Assembly: GCF_900537175.1 (NCBI RefSeq)
Contig: NZ_LS999833.1
Span: 992,001 to 1,056,000, forward strand
DNA length: 64,000 bases
DNA from: Lentilitoribacter sp. Alg239-R112
GTDB lineage: Bacteria; Pseudomonadota; Alphaproteobacteria; Rhizobiales; Rhizobiaceae
Direction of reading: 5' to 3'
Both the position numbers and the translations under genes were made by a program. The notes below the pieces were generated by a model. The model saw only the letters and a program-made list of their open reading frames with translations, did no database searches and had not been told where the DNA came from. Of the stretch, positions 26,038 to 34,607 are shown in pieces (position 1 is the first letter of the stretch; each line of letters begins with the position of its first letter).

Positions 26038-27200
26038 AAAATTACTTCCGGCAATCTCTCCGCAGGAGGCGTATTACGACTACGATGACTGGTTACAACA
26101 CCATCTATGATGGTCATACCAACTCCCGGCAAATTTCCAAGTTGCACAGATTCTAGCATGCTTTTCCCCGGCGCGTGTTGTGCTTGATCCATAAGAACGA
26201 AATCAGCGCTTTTGCCAACTTCTATCAAACCAACATCGAGATCACGTTGGCGAGATGTATTGCCATTAGCAAAGCAAAAAGCGATTTCCGCTGGAACATT
26301 TCCAAGCGAGGACAACATGGCAACCATTCGCAAAATACCAAGTGGTTGTACACCCGAACCCGCGGGACCATCTGTTCCAAGTATAACCTGATCGAGCTTA
26401 TCTAATTCACGCGCAGTATTGAGTGTCAGCAGCGCTGCCCGCTCATTCCCGTTATGTACTATTTCCAAAGCTGCCTTACAACTTTCGCAAAGACAAATGA
26501 TCTGATCATCAGGCAATGCCGAATGACCACCATTGATGTGACCGACCACGTCTGTGCCCGTTTCCAACACCATGTCGGCATCAATTAATCCAGAACCAGG
26601 AATAGAGGGGCCTCCGGTGTGAATGGTGCTTTGAATGCCGTATTTACGGGCCCATTGCACCATCTGCTGTGCTGTTTTTCCGTCCTTTACTGTGCCAAGA
26701 CCAACTTCGCCCAGCAACTTAACACCTGCATCTGCCAATTCTTTAAAATCATGTTCTTCCATACCGTGTTCGATAACAGGTGCACCTGCATGGACCTTTA
26801 CGCCAGAGGGACGGAAATTTTCATACCAACGTTGTGCTGCGATCGCCATAGCTTTAAGGCCTACAACATCCTTTGGGCGGCCGGGCATGTGCACTTCACC
26901 TGCAGAAATAAGTGTCGTTACGCCACCATGCAATGTTGAATCAATCCAATGCAATTGTTGCTGGCGAGGTGTGTAGTCCCCGATAACAGGATGGATGTGG
27001 CTATCAATCAAACCCGGTGCCAACGTAACGCCTTTGGCATCAACTGTCTGATTGGCGTCTTCGGTATCGATATCTTTTTCATTGCCCCAAGCGCTAATTT
27101 TTCCATCTATAGCGACAAGACAATCTCCGGCAAAAATTGGCTCCTCAATCTTACCAGATAGTATTTGCCCAATGTTCTTAATCACTAACTTGGTAGACAT
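26034..27200 (-). CDS. ena: Enamidase (amidohydrolase superfamily, tetrahydro-6-oxonicotinate ring opening)
   Basis: A 388-residue metal-dependent amidohydrolase, close in length and motif order to the Eubacterium barkeri enamidase. Metal-site histidines are in DSHIHP (His68, His70), with STIHTGGPSIPGSG, DVVGHINGGHSALP and the Asp of LGTDGPAGSG. The C-terminal SRNTPPAERLP segment also recalls that enzyme. The reaction is hydrolysis of 1,4,5,6-tetrahydro-6-oxonicotinate to 2-formylglutarate and ammonia in the cytosol. GGAGGGA lies nine bases upstream of the ATG. It heads a two-gene minus-strand operon under the operator at 27232-27249. Confidence 0.82.
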   Translation of the reverse strand: MSTKLVIKNIGQILSGKIEEPIFAGDCLVAIDGKISAWGNEKDIDTEDANQTVDAKGVTLAPGLIDSHIHPVIGDYTPRQQQLHWIDSTLHGGVTTLISAGEVHMPGRPKDVVGLKAMAIAAQRWYENFRPSGVKVHAGAPVIEHGMEEHDFKELADAGVKLLGEVGLGTVKDGKTAQQMVQWARKYGIQSTIHTGGPSIPGSGLIDADMVLETGTDVVGHINGGHSALPDDQIICLCESCKAALEIVHNGNERAALLTLNTARELDKLDQVILGTDGPAGSGVQPLGILRMVAMLSSLGNVPAEIAFCFANGNTSRQRDLDVGLIEVGKSADFVLMDQAQHAPGKSMLESVQLGNLPGVGMTIIDGVVTSHRSRNTPPAERLPEVIL

Positions 27201-27231
27201 TTCGTTTCATCCCTCCACACGTCAATTGATT

Positions 27232-27274
27232 TCATTCGTACACAAATAATCACGCATGTTTACTTAATAGTCAA
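27232..27274 (-). promoter_or_regulatory. Promoter and MarR-type operator of the enamidase operon
   Basis: Reading the minus strand, TTGACT (27274-27269) and GATTAT (27251-27246) are 17 bases apart. The palindrome at 27232-27249 (TCATTCGTACACAAATAA on the plus strand) overlaps the -10 and start region. Only one base of the TCATTNGTNNACNAATGA consensus differs. The arrangement matches that at 17290-17336. The site ends 31 bases before the enamidase ATG. Confidence 0.7.
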
Positions 27275-27302
27275 TTCAATATTCTGACTTAGGAAGCAGG
27301 AG

Positions 27303-27346
27303 TTGACAATCGCAGAAGCGAATTGTATTCGTTCGTATACAAATGA
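27303..27346 (+). promoter_or_regulatory. Promoter and MarR-type operator of the reductase/glutaryl-CoA dehydrogenase operon
   Basis: A perfect TTGACA at 27303-27308 is followed after 17 bases by TATTCG (27326-27331), a weaker -10. The palindrome TCGTTCGTATACAAATGA at 27329-27346 begins at the -10 and covers the probable transcription start. It departs from the island consensus in one arm base. The site ends 37 bases before the ATG at 27384. It lies back to back with the enamidase promoter, so two operators control a divergent region. Confidence 0.7.
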
Positions 27347-27383
27347 TATTTGCAGGCAAACTTTTTTGGCAAGGAATACAATT

Positions 27384-28196
27384 ATGTCTTATGCAGTACA
27401 GACAAGTGATATTTCCAAGTTCCCTATCCCATCAGGCGTTTTTGTAGAAAAAGTGATCTCGGTTGAGCATTACACCGACGAATTATTCAAGTTCCGAATT
27501 ACACGACCTGCGAGTTTTCGATTTAGATCTGGTGAGTTTGTCATGATTGGGTTGCCCAATGCTGAAAAACCAGTTTTCCGTGCCTATTCAATTGCATCGC
27601 CAAACTGGGATGAAGAACTGGAATTTTTCTCCATCAAAGTTCGGAATGGTCCCCTTACCGAACATTTGCAGAAGATTAAACCTGGTGATCAAGTCCTGAT
27701 GCGCAAAAAGCCAACAGGCACGCTTGTTAATGATGCTTTACTACCAGGAAAACGTCTTTGGATGTTCTCGACGGGAACGGGCATTGCACCCTTTGCAAGC
27801 CTAATTCGTGATCCAGAAACTTATGAAAAATTCGAAGAGGTTATCCTAACCCATACCTGCCGAACTGTGGCAGAACTAAAATATGGGCAGGACTTGGTGG
27901 AGCAGATTAAACATGATCCACTTGTTGGTGAATTTGCAGGTGGTCTAAGGCATTATTGTTCTGTAACTCGAGAAGATTACGAGTTCCAAGGAAGAATTAC
28001 CGATCTCATGGTATCTGGCAAATTATTTGATGACTTGGATGTGCCAATTATAACGCCCAAAGTTGACAGGGCCATGATCTGTGGATCTATGGATATGCTT
28101 AAAGATACTAAAGAAGCACTTGAAGGGTTTGGCCTAAATGAAGGGGCAAATAATCGCCCGGATACGTTCGTCGTTGAACGAGCATTTGTAGGATAG
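27384..28196 (+). CDS. fpr: Ferredoxin-NADP(+) reductase
   Basis: A 270-residue reductase of the bacterial FprA subclass. FAD site RAYSIASPNWDEELEFFSI, NADP site MFSTGTGIAPFASLIRDPETY, AMICGSMDML, and the typical C-terminus VVERAFVG. The frame is open back to 27303, but that would run through the operator; AAGGA eight bases before 27384 fixes the start. It exchanges electrons between NADPH and ferredoxin (or flavodoxin). In this regulon it most likely runs from NADPH toward ferredoxin to feed the 6-hydroxynicotinate reductase. No ferredoxin gene is present in the window, so the carrier would come from elsewhere. Confidence 0.85.
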   Translation: MSYAVQTSDISKFPIPSGVFVEKVISVEHYTDELFKFRITRPASFRFRSGEFVMIGLPNAEKPVFRAYSIASPNWDEELEFFSIKVRNGPLTEHLQKIKPGDQVLMRKKPTGTLVNDALLPGKRLWMFSTGTGIAPFASLIRDPETYEKFEEVILTHTCRTVAELKYGQDLVEQIKHDPLVGEFAGGLRHYCSVTREDYEFQGRITDLMVSGKLFDDLDVPIITPKVDRAMICGSMDMLKDTKEALEGFGLNEGANNRPDTFVVERAFVG

Positions 28197-28205
28197 GATT
28201 TAAAA

Positions 28206-29420
28206 ATGACGAATGAGTTATCACCACAAAGTAAACCGGATCTATCCAACTTTAATTGGGATGATGCATTTCTTCTTGAAAATCAACTTGATGTAAATGA
28301 ACGCATGATCCGCGACAGCGCAAATGCATATGCTCAAGAAAAACTTGAGCCTCGTATTTCGAAAGCCTTTGAAGAAGAACATACCGATCCGTCTATTTTT
28401 GCAGAAATGGGCGAAATGGGATTACTGGGGATCACAATTCCAGAAGAATATGGTGGTCTGGGTGAGAGCTATGTCAGCTACGGGCTGGTTGCGCGTGAGA
28501 TTGAGCGGGTCGATAGCGGCTATAGATCCATGATGTCAGTCCAGTCTAGTTTGGTTATGTATCCAATCTATGCTTATGGCACCGAAGAACAACGAAAAAA
28601 ATATCTTCCTGTACTTTCGGCGGGCACCTCAATTGGTTGTTTTGGATTAACAGAACCAGATGCAGGTTCTGACCCGGGTGGTATGAAAACAACGGCAAAA
28701 AAAACAGACGGCGGATATGTTCTCAACGGCTCTAAAATGTGGATTTCAAATGCACCGATTGCCGATGTTTTTGTTGTTTGGGCTAAATCTGACGCCCATG
28801 GTGGCAAGATAAAAGGATTTATTCTGGAAAAGGGAATGAAAGGACTTTCCGCACCCAAGATTGATGGAAAATTATCATTACGTGCTTCAATCACTGGCGA
28901 AATTGTTATCGATAATGTCGAAGTCGGCGAAGATGCATTGCTTCCAAATGCATCTGGGCTAAAGGGGCCCTTCGGGTGCCTTAATAGAGCGCGATATGGC
29001 ATCGCATGGGGTGTGATAGGTGCTGCAGAAGCATGCTGGTTTGGGGCACGTCAGTACGGATTAGACCGCAAACAATTTAGTAAACCGCTTGCGCAAACTC
29101 AACTTTTCCAACTCAAATTAGCAAACATGCAAACCGAAATCACATTGGGATTGCAAGCTGCTCTCAGAGTGGGACGGTTGATGGATGAGGGTAATGCAGC
29201 TCCTGAAATGATCTCACTTATTAAGCGAAACAATTGTGGCAAAGCTCTCGATATCGCGCGCAATGCAAGAGACATGCATGGCGGCAATGGCATCAGTATG
29301 GAATTCCCGATCATTCGCCATATGGTCAACCTAGAAACAGTTAACACTTATGAGGGAACACATGATGTGCACGCCCTTATCTTGGGCCGCGCGCAAACGG
29401 GCTTACAGGCCTTTGCTTAA
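28206..29420 (+). CDS. gcdH: Glutaryl-CoA dehydrogenase
   Basis: A 404-residue acyl-CoA dehydrogenase with features of the glutaryl-CoA subclass: [36 protein letters not shown] (FAD/substrate), [16 protein letters not shown] and the C-terminal block [20 protein letters not shown]. The glutamate in YEGTHD is the expected catalytic base. The enzyme oxidises and decarboxylates glutaryl-CoA to crotonyl-CoA, passing electrons to ETF. It follows the ferredoxin reductase after nine bases and an AGGA site. Together with the CoA-transferase it completes the lower nicotinate route; glutarate from lysine or tryptophan is an alternative source. Confidence 0.9.
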   Translation: MTNELSPQSKPDLSNFNWDDAFLLENQLDVNERMIRDSANAYAQEKLEPRISKAFEEEHTDPSIFAEMGEMGLLGITIPEEYGGLGESYVSYGLVAREIERVDSGYRSMMSVQSSLVMYPIYAYGTEEQRKKYLPVLSAGTSIGCFGLTEPDAGSDPGGMKTTAKKTDGGYVLNGSKMWISNAPIADVFVVWAKSDAHGGKIKGFILEKGMKGLSAPKIDGKLSLRASITGEIVIDNVEVGEDALLPNASGLKGPFGCLNRARYGIAWGVIGAAEACWFGARQYGLDRKQFSKPLAQTQLFQLKLANMQTEITLGLQAALRVGRLMDEGNAAPEMISLIKRNNCGKALDIARNARDMHGGNGISMEFPIIRHMVNLETVNTYEGTHDVHALILGRAQTGLQAFA

Positions 29421-29740
29421 GTGACAGTATTTGCAGAAGTACCATGGTATAAGAGACATTTTCTGTAGCTTTCACACTAAGATAAAGAAAAGTTTTGAAT
29501 AAAGACTAACGTGAAATAGATGTAAGTTATCTATTCTTAATCATGCAGATATTTTGGCATCGGATGATCTATATTTTATAAGTGGTGGGAGTTACTTTCC
29601 AAATAATAGGAGATTGTCCTTACTAATAGTCATCCTATCTACAATCGGCTTATGTATCAGTACTATAATCGAGTTCCGAAATAGAAATTATCAAACAACA
29701 AAACCAAATGAGGCGATATTTCTACCGCCTCTTTTGCTGA
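29421..29740. other. Intergenic stretch between convergent genes, 320 bases
   Basis: No supported gene. A TTG-started frame at 29554-29763 (69 codons, one hydrophobic stretch) has no clear ribosome site and runs into the convergent dehydrogenase gene, so I do not call it. The only structure I see is the hairpin at 29705-29736 and a short TACCATGGTA palindrome near 29441. Confidence 0.6.
29705..29736 (-). terminator. Terminator of the aldehyde dehydrogenase / Pot operon
   Basis: Arms CAAATGAGGCG and CGCCTCTTTTG (one mismatch) enclose a ten-base loop. Read on the minus strand, the hairpin starts five bases after the dehydrogenase stop and is followed by a T-rich run. It may also stop readthrough from the plus-strand gcdH operon. 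Confidence 0.65.
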
Positions 29741-31243
29741 CTATACATCCTTGCCAGCCGTAAAATTAAACTCTGCTCCGGTTCGAATACCAGAAGGCCA
29801 GCGCGTTGTCATAGTTTTCAGGCGCGTATAAAATCTGACGCCTTCCATACCATGGATGTGATGATCGCCAAATAAAGACCGCTTCCAGCCACCAAAACTG
29901 TGATAAGCGACAGGAACTGGAATGGGCACATTGATGCCAACCATACCAATTTGAGCGCGGGACCAGAAATCACGCGCTGCGTCTCCATCTCGGGTAAAGA
30001 TTGCAGTACCATTTCCATATTCATGGTCATTGACCATGTTTACAGCCTCATCATAGCTTTTGCCTCGAACAACAGACAGAACCGGACCAAAAATTTCTTC
30101 CTTGTAAATGGACATGTCTGTCGTCACATTATCAAACAGACACCCGCCGATGAAATAACCGTCTTCATATCCTTGAAGTTTTAGACCACGGCCATCAACA
30201 GCAAGCGTTGCCCCCTTCTCCAAACCTTGATCGATATAATCATGTATTTTATCAAAACTTTGTTTAGAAATCACCGGACCAAGCTCGGAGCTCGGATCTG
30301 TATATGGTGCGACTTTCAAGGACTGAATTCGTGGCGCAAGAGACTCAATCAGACGATCTGCTGTTTCTTCGCCGACCGGAACTGCTACAGATATGGCCAT
30401 GCATCGTTCGCCAGCAGAACCATAGGCGGAACCAATTAAGGCGTCCGTCACCTGCTCCATATCAGCGTCCGGCATAATAATCATGTGATTTTTTGCACCG
30501 CAAAGAGCTTGAACGCGCTTACCAGCATCTGTACCACGTTTATAGATATATTCGCCAATAGCTGTCGAACCAACAAAGCTAACTGCATCTATTTTTGGAT
30601 GATCCAACAATGCATCAACGGCCTCTTTGTCTCCATTTACAACATTGAATACACCTTCTGGCAATCCGGCTTCCGCCAAGAGTTCAGCAATACGCAAAAC
30701 AACAGTCGGGTCTTTTTCAGACGGTTTAAGGACAAACGTATTCCCACAGGCAATTGCTACAGGATACATCCATAATGGCACCATGGCTGGAAAATTGAAT
30801 GGCGTAATACCCGCAACAATTCCGACTGGTTGGCGTACTGAAAAACTATCAACTTGGCTGCCAACTTGCTCGGAATATTCACCTTTTAGAACTTGTGGAA
30901 TGCTGGACGCGAACTCAACGACCTCAATACCACGTGCTATTTCACCCTCAGCATCTGGTAAAGTCTTGCCGTGCTCTGCGGATAACAATTCCGCCAACTC
31001 TTTGGTATGACGTTTCAGTAAATCTCGAAAGTTAAACATAACCGCCGCACGTTTGGCCGGTGGAGTGGCAGCCCACGCAGGAAGCGCTTGTGCTGCGACT
31101 TCAATTACCGTATCGACATCCGTTTTCGATGCGAGCGAAACCTTTCCCGTAACACTACCTGTGGCAGGGTTGATAATATCTGAGGTGCGACCAGCAGTAC
31201 CTGGCCAATGTTCGTTAGATAAGAAATGACCTATAGAATTCAT
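29741..31243 (-). CDS. CoA-acylating methylmalonate-semialdehyde dehydrogenase family protein
   Basis: A 500-residue aldehyde dehydrogenase of the MmsA/IolA type. It shows SFVGSTAIGEYIYKRG (NAD site), the catalytic Cys in SAGERCMAIS, GAKNHMIIMPDAD, typical of the CoA-acylating subclass, and GPVLSVVRGKSYDEA. The family converts malonate or methylmalonate semialdehyde to acetyl- or propionyl-CoA. It is the last gene of the minus-strand Pot-type operon (54 bases after the permease), pointing to an imported amine or amino acid that yields a semialdehyde; no transaminase is nearby. A role in oxidising glutarate semialdehyde from the adjacent island is possible but no island operator precedes it. 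Confidence 0.85.
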   Translation of the reverse strand: MNSIGHFLSNEHWPGTAGRTSDIINPATGSVTGKVSLASKTDVDTVIEVAAQALPAWAATPPAKRAAVMFNFRDLLKRHTKELAELLSAEHGKTLPDAEGEIARGIEVVEFASSIPQVLKGEYSEQVGSQVDSFSVRQPVGIVAGITPFNFPAMVPLWMYPVAIACGNTFVLKPSEKDPTVVLRIAELLAEAGLPEGVFNVVNGDKEAVDALLDHPKIDAVSFVGSTAIGEYIYKRGTDAGKRVQALCGAKNHMIIMPDADMEQVTDALIGSAYGSAGERCMAISVAVPVGEETADRLIESLAPRIQSLKVAPYTDPSSELGPVISKQSFDKIHDYIDQGLEKGATLAVDGRGLKLQGYEDGYFIGGCLFDNVTTDMSIYKEEIFGPVLSVVRGKSYDEAVNMVNDHEYGNGTAIFTRDGDAARDFWSRAQIGMVGINVPIPVPVAYHSFGGWKRSLFGDHHIHGMEGVRFYTRLKTMTTRWPSGIRTGAEFNFTAGKDV

Positions 31244-31297
31244 GCTGAATATCTTTCATGTGCTTGTGTTAATGTGAAGTTAGTTCTGTCGATAGTT

Positions 31298-32149
31298 TTA
31301 TTGAGCAGTTGCGCGCAATCGTTCTGATCGGCGCCTTAGAAACTCCAACGTAATGAGCAGTGTTACTGAGATCAAAATAAGCAAAGTTGCGACCGCAAGG
31401 ATTGTCGGATTGATCTGTTCTCGCAAACCAGAAAACATCTGACGAGGTATTGTTCTTTGCCCCGGGCCTGCCAGGAAAAGCACCAGCACAACCTCATCAA
31501 ATGAGGTAACGAAAGCAAACAATCCACCAGATATAACCCCCGGTCGAATAAGCGGGATTACGATATCGCGAAAAGACTTAAACGGTGATGCGCCCATGCT
31601 AATGCCGGCATTATAAAGAGACCGATCAAAACCAGAGAGCGTTGCTGTTACCGTTATGATAACAAACGGTATCCCAAGCGCGGCATGGGCTATGATCAAG
31701 CCTACGTAACTCCCGACGAGATTAAAACGTGTATAGAAAAAGAACATACCTGCGGCCACTATTATTAGCGGTACGATCATTGGTGATAACAATAATGCCA
31801 TGAAGAAGCGCTTGAACGGCATGACAGGTGAGGAAAGACCAACTGCTGCAATCGTGCCCAACACAGTGGCTATTAGTGCAGCAAAAATTCCGACAATAAA
31901 GCTGTTTTTGATAGACAAAATCCACTTGGGATCATCAAAAATATTCGTATACCACCGCACCGAATATGCCGCCGGATCAAAGGACAACATACCTTCGGTA
32001 AAAGAGAAATATGGCTCAGCATTAAATGACAAAGGAATGATTATCAAAATTGGAACCATCAAGAACAAAAGCACCAGATAGGCAGAAAGCTTTAATCCAT
32101 AATGACCTATATAATGCCAAAAATTGTAATATGGTGGAAATTTATTCAT
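31298..32149 (-). CDS. ABC transporter permease, PotC type
   Basis: A 283-residue inner-membrane permease with six main helices. The coupling EAA loop is AGISMGASPFKSFRDIVIPL; the periplasmic PYFSFTEGMLSFDPAAYSVRW segment is typical of PotC. It starts five bases after the PotB-type stop. Forms the channel of a polyamine/compatible-amine-type importer. Confidence 0.88.
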   Translation of the reverse strand: MNKFPPYYNFWHYIGHYGLKLSAYLVLLFLMVPILIIIPLSFNAEPYFSFTEGMLSFDPAAYSVRWYTNIFDDPKWILSIKNSFIVGIFAALIATVLGTIAAVGLSSPVMPFKRFFMALLLSPMIVPLIIVAAGMFFFYTRFNLVGSYVGLIIAHAALGIPFVIITVTATLSGFDRSLYNAGISMGASPFKSFRDIVIPLIRPGVISGGLFAFVTSFDEVVLVLFLAGPGQRTIPRQMFSGLREQINPTILAVATLLILISVTLLITLEFLRRRSERLRATAQ

Positions 32150-32154
32150 TTTCT

Positions 32155-33393
32155 TTATCCCAACTTAATGTTTCCGGCCCCGACAAAACGGTCATAAAGC
32201 CAGTATAGGAAAAGGATGATAGCCAGTAGGAGCGAACCAAGTGCTGCCGCGAGTTCCCAATTGTTTGATTGTTGCATATGGAAAGCGATGATGTTTGAAA
32301 TCATCTGCCCGTCCGTACCGCCGACAAGAGCAGGCGTGATGTAATAACCAACGGAAATAATAAACACCAAAAGTGAACCAGCGGATAGGCCGGGTAAAGT
32401 CATGGGCAGATAAATTCGCAAAAATGCCGGTATAGGCTTGGCACCCATTGAGAGCGCTGCTCGAAGAAAGCTCGGATCAATACCTTTCATAACACTATAA
32501 AGCGGAAGGATCATGAAAGGTAACAAAATATGGGTCATCGCCAATATGGTCGAAAACTCTTTGTACAATAACTCAAGCGGCTCGGAAGTTATGCCCATTG
32601 CCAAGAGTGTCGAATTAACCACCCCATTTGTCTGCAAAAGCGCAATCCATGAAGTTGTACGAACCAATAGAGAGGTCCAAAAAGGCAGGAGGACAAACAC
32701 CATTAGAAAATTCGCTGTGGACGGTCTAATCGTTGCCAGAAAATAAGATAACGGATAGCCGAGCAGCACACAAAGAACTGTGATGATGAGCGCTATGCGC
32801 AAGGTCTTTGTATAAAGTTGTATATATATTTGCGGTCCATCGCGGCCTTGAATCTCACCCTCAGAACTACGCTCTAAATCGAGCGCCGTTAAAAAATATG
32901 AGTCGGTATAAACTTGACCAGCAGAACGAAAGGCACGCCACGTTACAGGCTCGCCCCATCGCTTGTCTTTCTCGATGAGTAACTTATAGCCATTTGTTCG
33001 AAGTTCTTCTTCTTCTACATTTCGGACAAGCCTGGCTGATGATTTGATAACACTACCGAACCCGGGGAATAGACGATTGATTTCTTCCGCAATTTTTCCA
33101 GATTTTCTCTCAGCAGCCAACCGTTTTAGATCAACTGAAAATTGATTAAGAATTTCATTTTCAGGTTGCGCAATACCGTCCCAACTTTCCAACATGGATA
33201 ATGTATCTGGTATAAGTTCGGCAACAACAGGATGGTGCACACCTCTAAAAAGCATGGTTGCTATGGGGGCTACAAATGTAAATGCTAAAAAAGCCAAAAG
33301 CGGAGCAACAAATAAGAATGCCGATATTTTTCGACTTCTCAATTCTTGACGGGCGGACCGCGCATCACTTTCTGAAAGTGTATTATTCATCAT
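32155..33393 (-). CDS. ABC transporter permease, PotB type, with a large periplasmic insertion
   Basis: A 412-residue permease, well above the 280 to 310 residues of ordinary PotB. The extra length lies between the first helix (FLFVAPLLAFLAFTFVAPIATM) and the second (TLRIALIITVLCVLLGYPLSYF). It is a hydrophilic, charged segment of about 130 residues containing LKRLAAERKSGKIAEEINRL and WGEPVTWRAFRSAG. The core keeps the EAA loop AALSMGAKPIPAFLRIYLPM. Long-loop PotB proteins occur in alphaproteobacterial transporters. The loop may contact the binding protein or ligand. Confidence 0.86.
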   Translation of the reverse strand: MMNNTLSESDARSARQELRSRKISAFLFVAPLLAFLAFTFVAPIATMLFRGVHHPVVAELIPDTLSMLESWDGIAQPENEILNQFSVDLKRLAAERKSGKIAEEINRLFPGFGSVIKSSARLVRNVEEEELRTNGYKLLIEKDKRWGEPVTWRAFRSAGQVYTDSYFLTALDLERSSEGEIQGRDGPQIYIQLYTKTLRIALIITVLCVLLGYPLSYFLATIRPSTANFLMVFVLLPFWTSLLVRTTSWIALLQTNGVVNSTLLAMGITSEPLELLYKEFSTILAMTHILLPFMILPLYSVMKGIDPSFLRAALSMGAKPIPAFLRIYLPMTLPGLSAGSLLVFIISVGYYITPALVGGTDGQMISNIIAFHMQQSNNWELAAALGSLLLAIILFLYWLYDRFVGAGNIKLG

Positions 33394-33436
33394 CGTCTCA
33401 CATCCAAGGCTGATCTTGCAAAACTAATCTTGAGGC

Positions 33437-33462
33437 TCCTCGCGCTGCAAAAAGCGCGAGGA
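33437..33462. repeat. Perfect hairpin between the binding-protein and permease genes
   Basis: Arms TCCTCGCGCT and AGCGCGAGGA flank a six-base GCAAAA loop. It lies 17 bases downstream of the binding-protein stop (minus strand) with no T-run after it. This suits an mRNA-stabilising or attenuating hairpin that keeps binding-protein expression above that of the permeases. Confidence 0.65.
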
Positions 33463-33479
33463 ACATCTTAAAGTGTGAA

Positions 33480-34541
33480 CTATTTCAAAAGCCACTCATT
33501 GAATTTTTCACCTAGAGACTCGCCGTAATCACTCCAGAAAATCCCATCGGCTTTGATGCCTTTTTCAATGTGAGACGTCGGCAAATCAGGAACAACTGCC
33601 GGATCAATGAACGGTGCAGAAGACAAACGTGTCGCACCATATGCTACATCAGCCATGCCTGAAAGCTGTTTTGACTGGGTGGCAGATGCAACGTAGTTAA
33701 ATGCCAATTCCTTCTTCTTTGTGCCTTTTACAACAGCCCAAACATCCAAATCATAAACATGGTTATCCCAGACCATCTCGAATGGTTTGCTGTCTTCTTT
33801 AATCGCAGAGAAAATACGACCGTTTGCAGATTGAACCATAACAGCGCCACCATCGTTCAATAACTGTGGAGCTTGTGACCATGAATCAAACCATACAATG
33901 TCATCTTTGATTGTTTCCAGCTTGGCAAAGGCTCGTGCTTGTCCCTCATCTGTTGCAAGTACAGAATATACATCTGCTGCCGGAACACCATCTGCGATAA
34001 GCGCCCATTCCAAGTTAACTTGCGGACGTTTACGGAACGCGCGTTTGCCGGGGAATTTTTTCGTATCAAACAGGTCAGCAATAGTTGTTGGTTTGCTTCC
34101 ACCAATGGACTCATTGTTATAAGCATAAACGATCGTCCATACGATAACGCCAACACCACATTCATTGGCCAAGGCTGCTGGAATGAAGTCATCTTCTGCA
34201 GCCACACCATCTGCACCAGCTGGCAAAATGTCACGCGGAATAACTTCAAGTAGTCCTTCAGAACAAGCCCGTTCCAAATCGATCACTTCAATATCCACAA
34301 CGTCCCATTGAACATTGTTTGCCTCTACCTGTGCTTTGATTTCTGCAATCCCGCCGGAATAATCTTCAAACAGCACATTTGTGCCTGTTTCTTTCATAAA
34401 GGGATCAACCATGTGTTTTTGCTGCGCTGCGCCATATGCGCCACCAAAGGACACGACAGTCAGATCTTCAGCTTGAGCTGAAAATGACGCTGCGGCCAGC
34501 ATAACGCTTGACCCCACCAGTAGTTTTATAAGCTTTTTCAT
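33480..34541 (-). CDS. ABC transporter substrate-binding protein, PotD/polyamine type
   Basis: A 353-residue periplasmic binding protein (SBP_bac_8 type). Sec signal MKKLIKLLVGSSVMLAAASF ending SAQA, then the typical DLTVVSFGGAYGAAQQKHMV opening. ETGTNVLFEDYSGGIAEIKAQ and WDVVDIEVIDL follow. AGGAG lies six bases before the ATG. Related proteins bind spermidine, putrescine, GABA or opine-like amines; the ligand is not determinable here. Confidence 0.87.
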   Translation of the reverse strand: MKKLIKLLVGSSVMLAAASFSAQAEDLTVVSFGGAYGAAQQKHMVDPFMKETGTNVLFEDYSGGIAEIKAQVEANNVQWDVVDIEVIDLERACSEGLLEVIPRDILPAGADGVAAEDDFIPAALANECGVGVIVWTIVYAYNNESIGGSKPTTIADLFDTKKFPGKRAFRKRPQVNLEWALIADGVPAADVYSVLATDEGQARAFAKLETIKDDIVWFDSWSQAPQLLNDGGAVMVQSANGRIFSAIKEDSKPFEMVWDNHVYDLDVWAVVKGTKKKELAFNYVASATQSKQLSGMADVAYGATRLSSAPFIDPAVVPDLPTSHIEKGIKADGIFWSDYGESLGEKFNEWLLK

Positions 34542-34607
34542 CGTTTTCTCCTGATTGTTTTAGTTAGTTTTGAGAGATCCCACGCTCTCTAGTCGTCCAC
34601 TGCTCGC

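Noticed and set aside
29554..29763. A 69-codon frame with one hydrophobic stretch between gcdH and the aldehyde dehydrogenase
   Set aside because: TTG start without a clear ribosome site, runs through the hairpin at 29705-29736 and into the convergent gene, and shows no recognisable motif.
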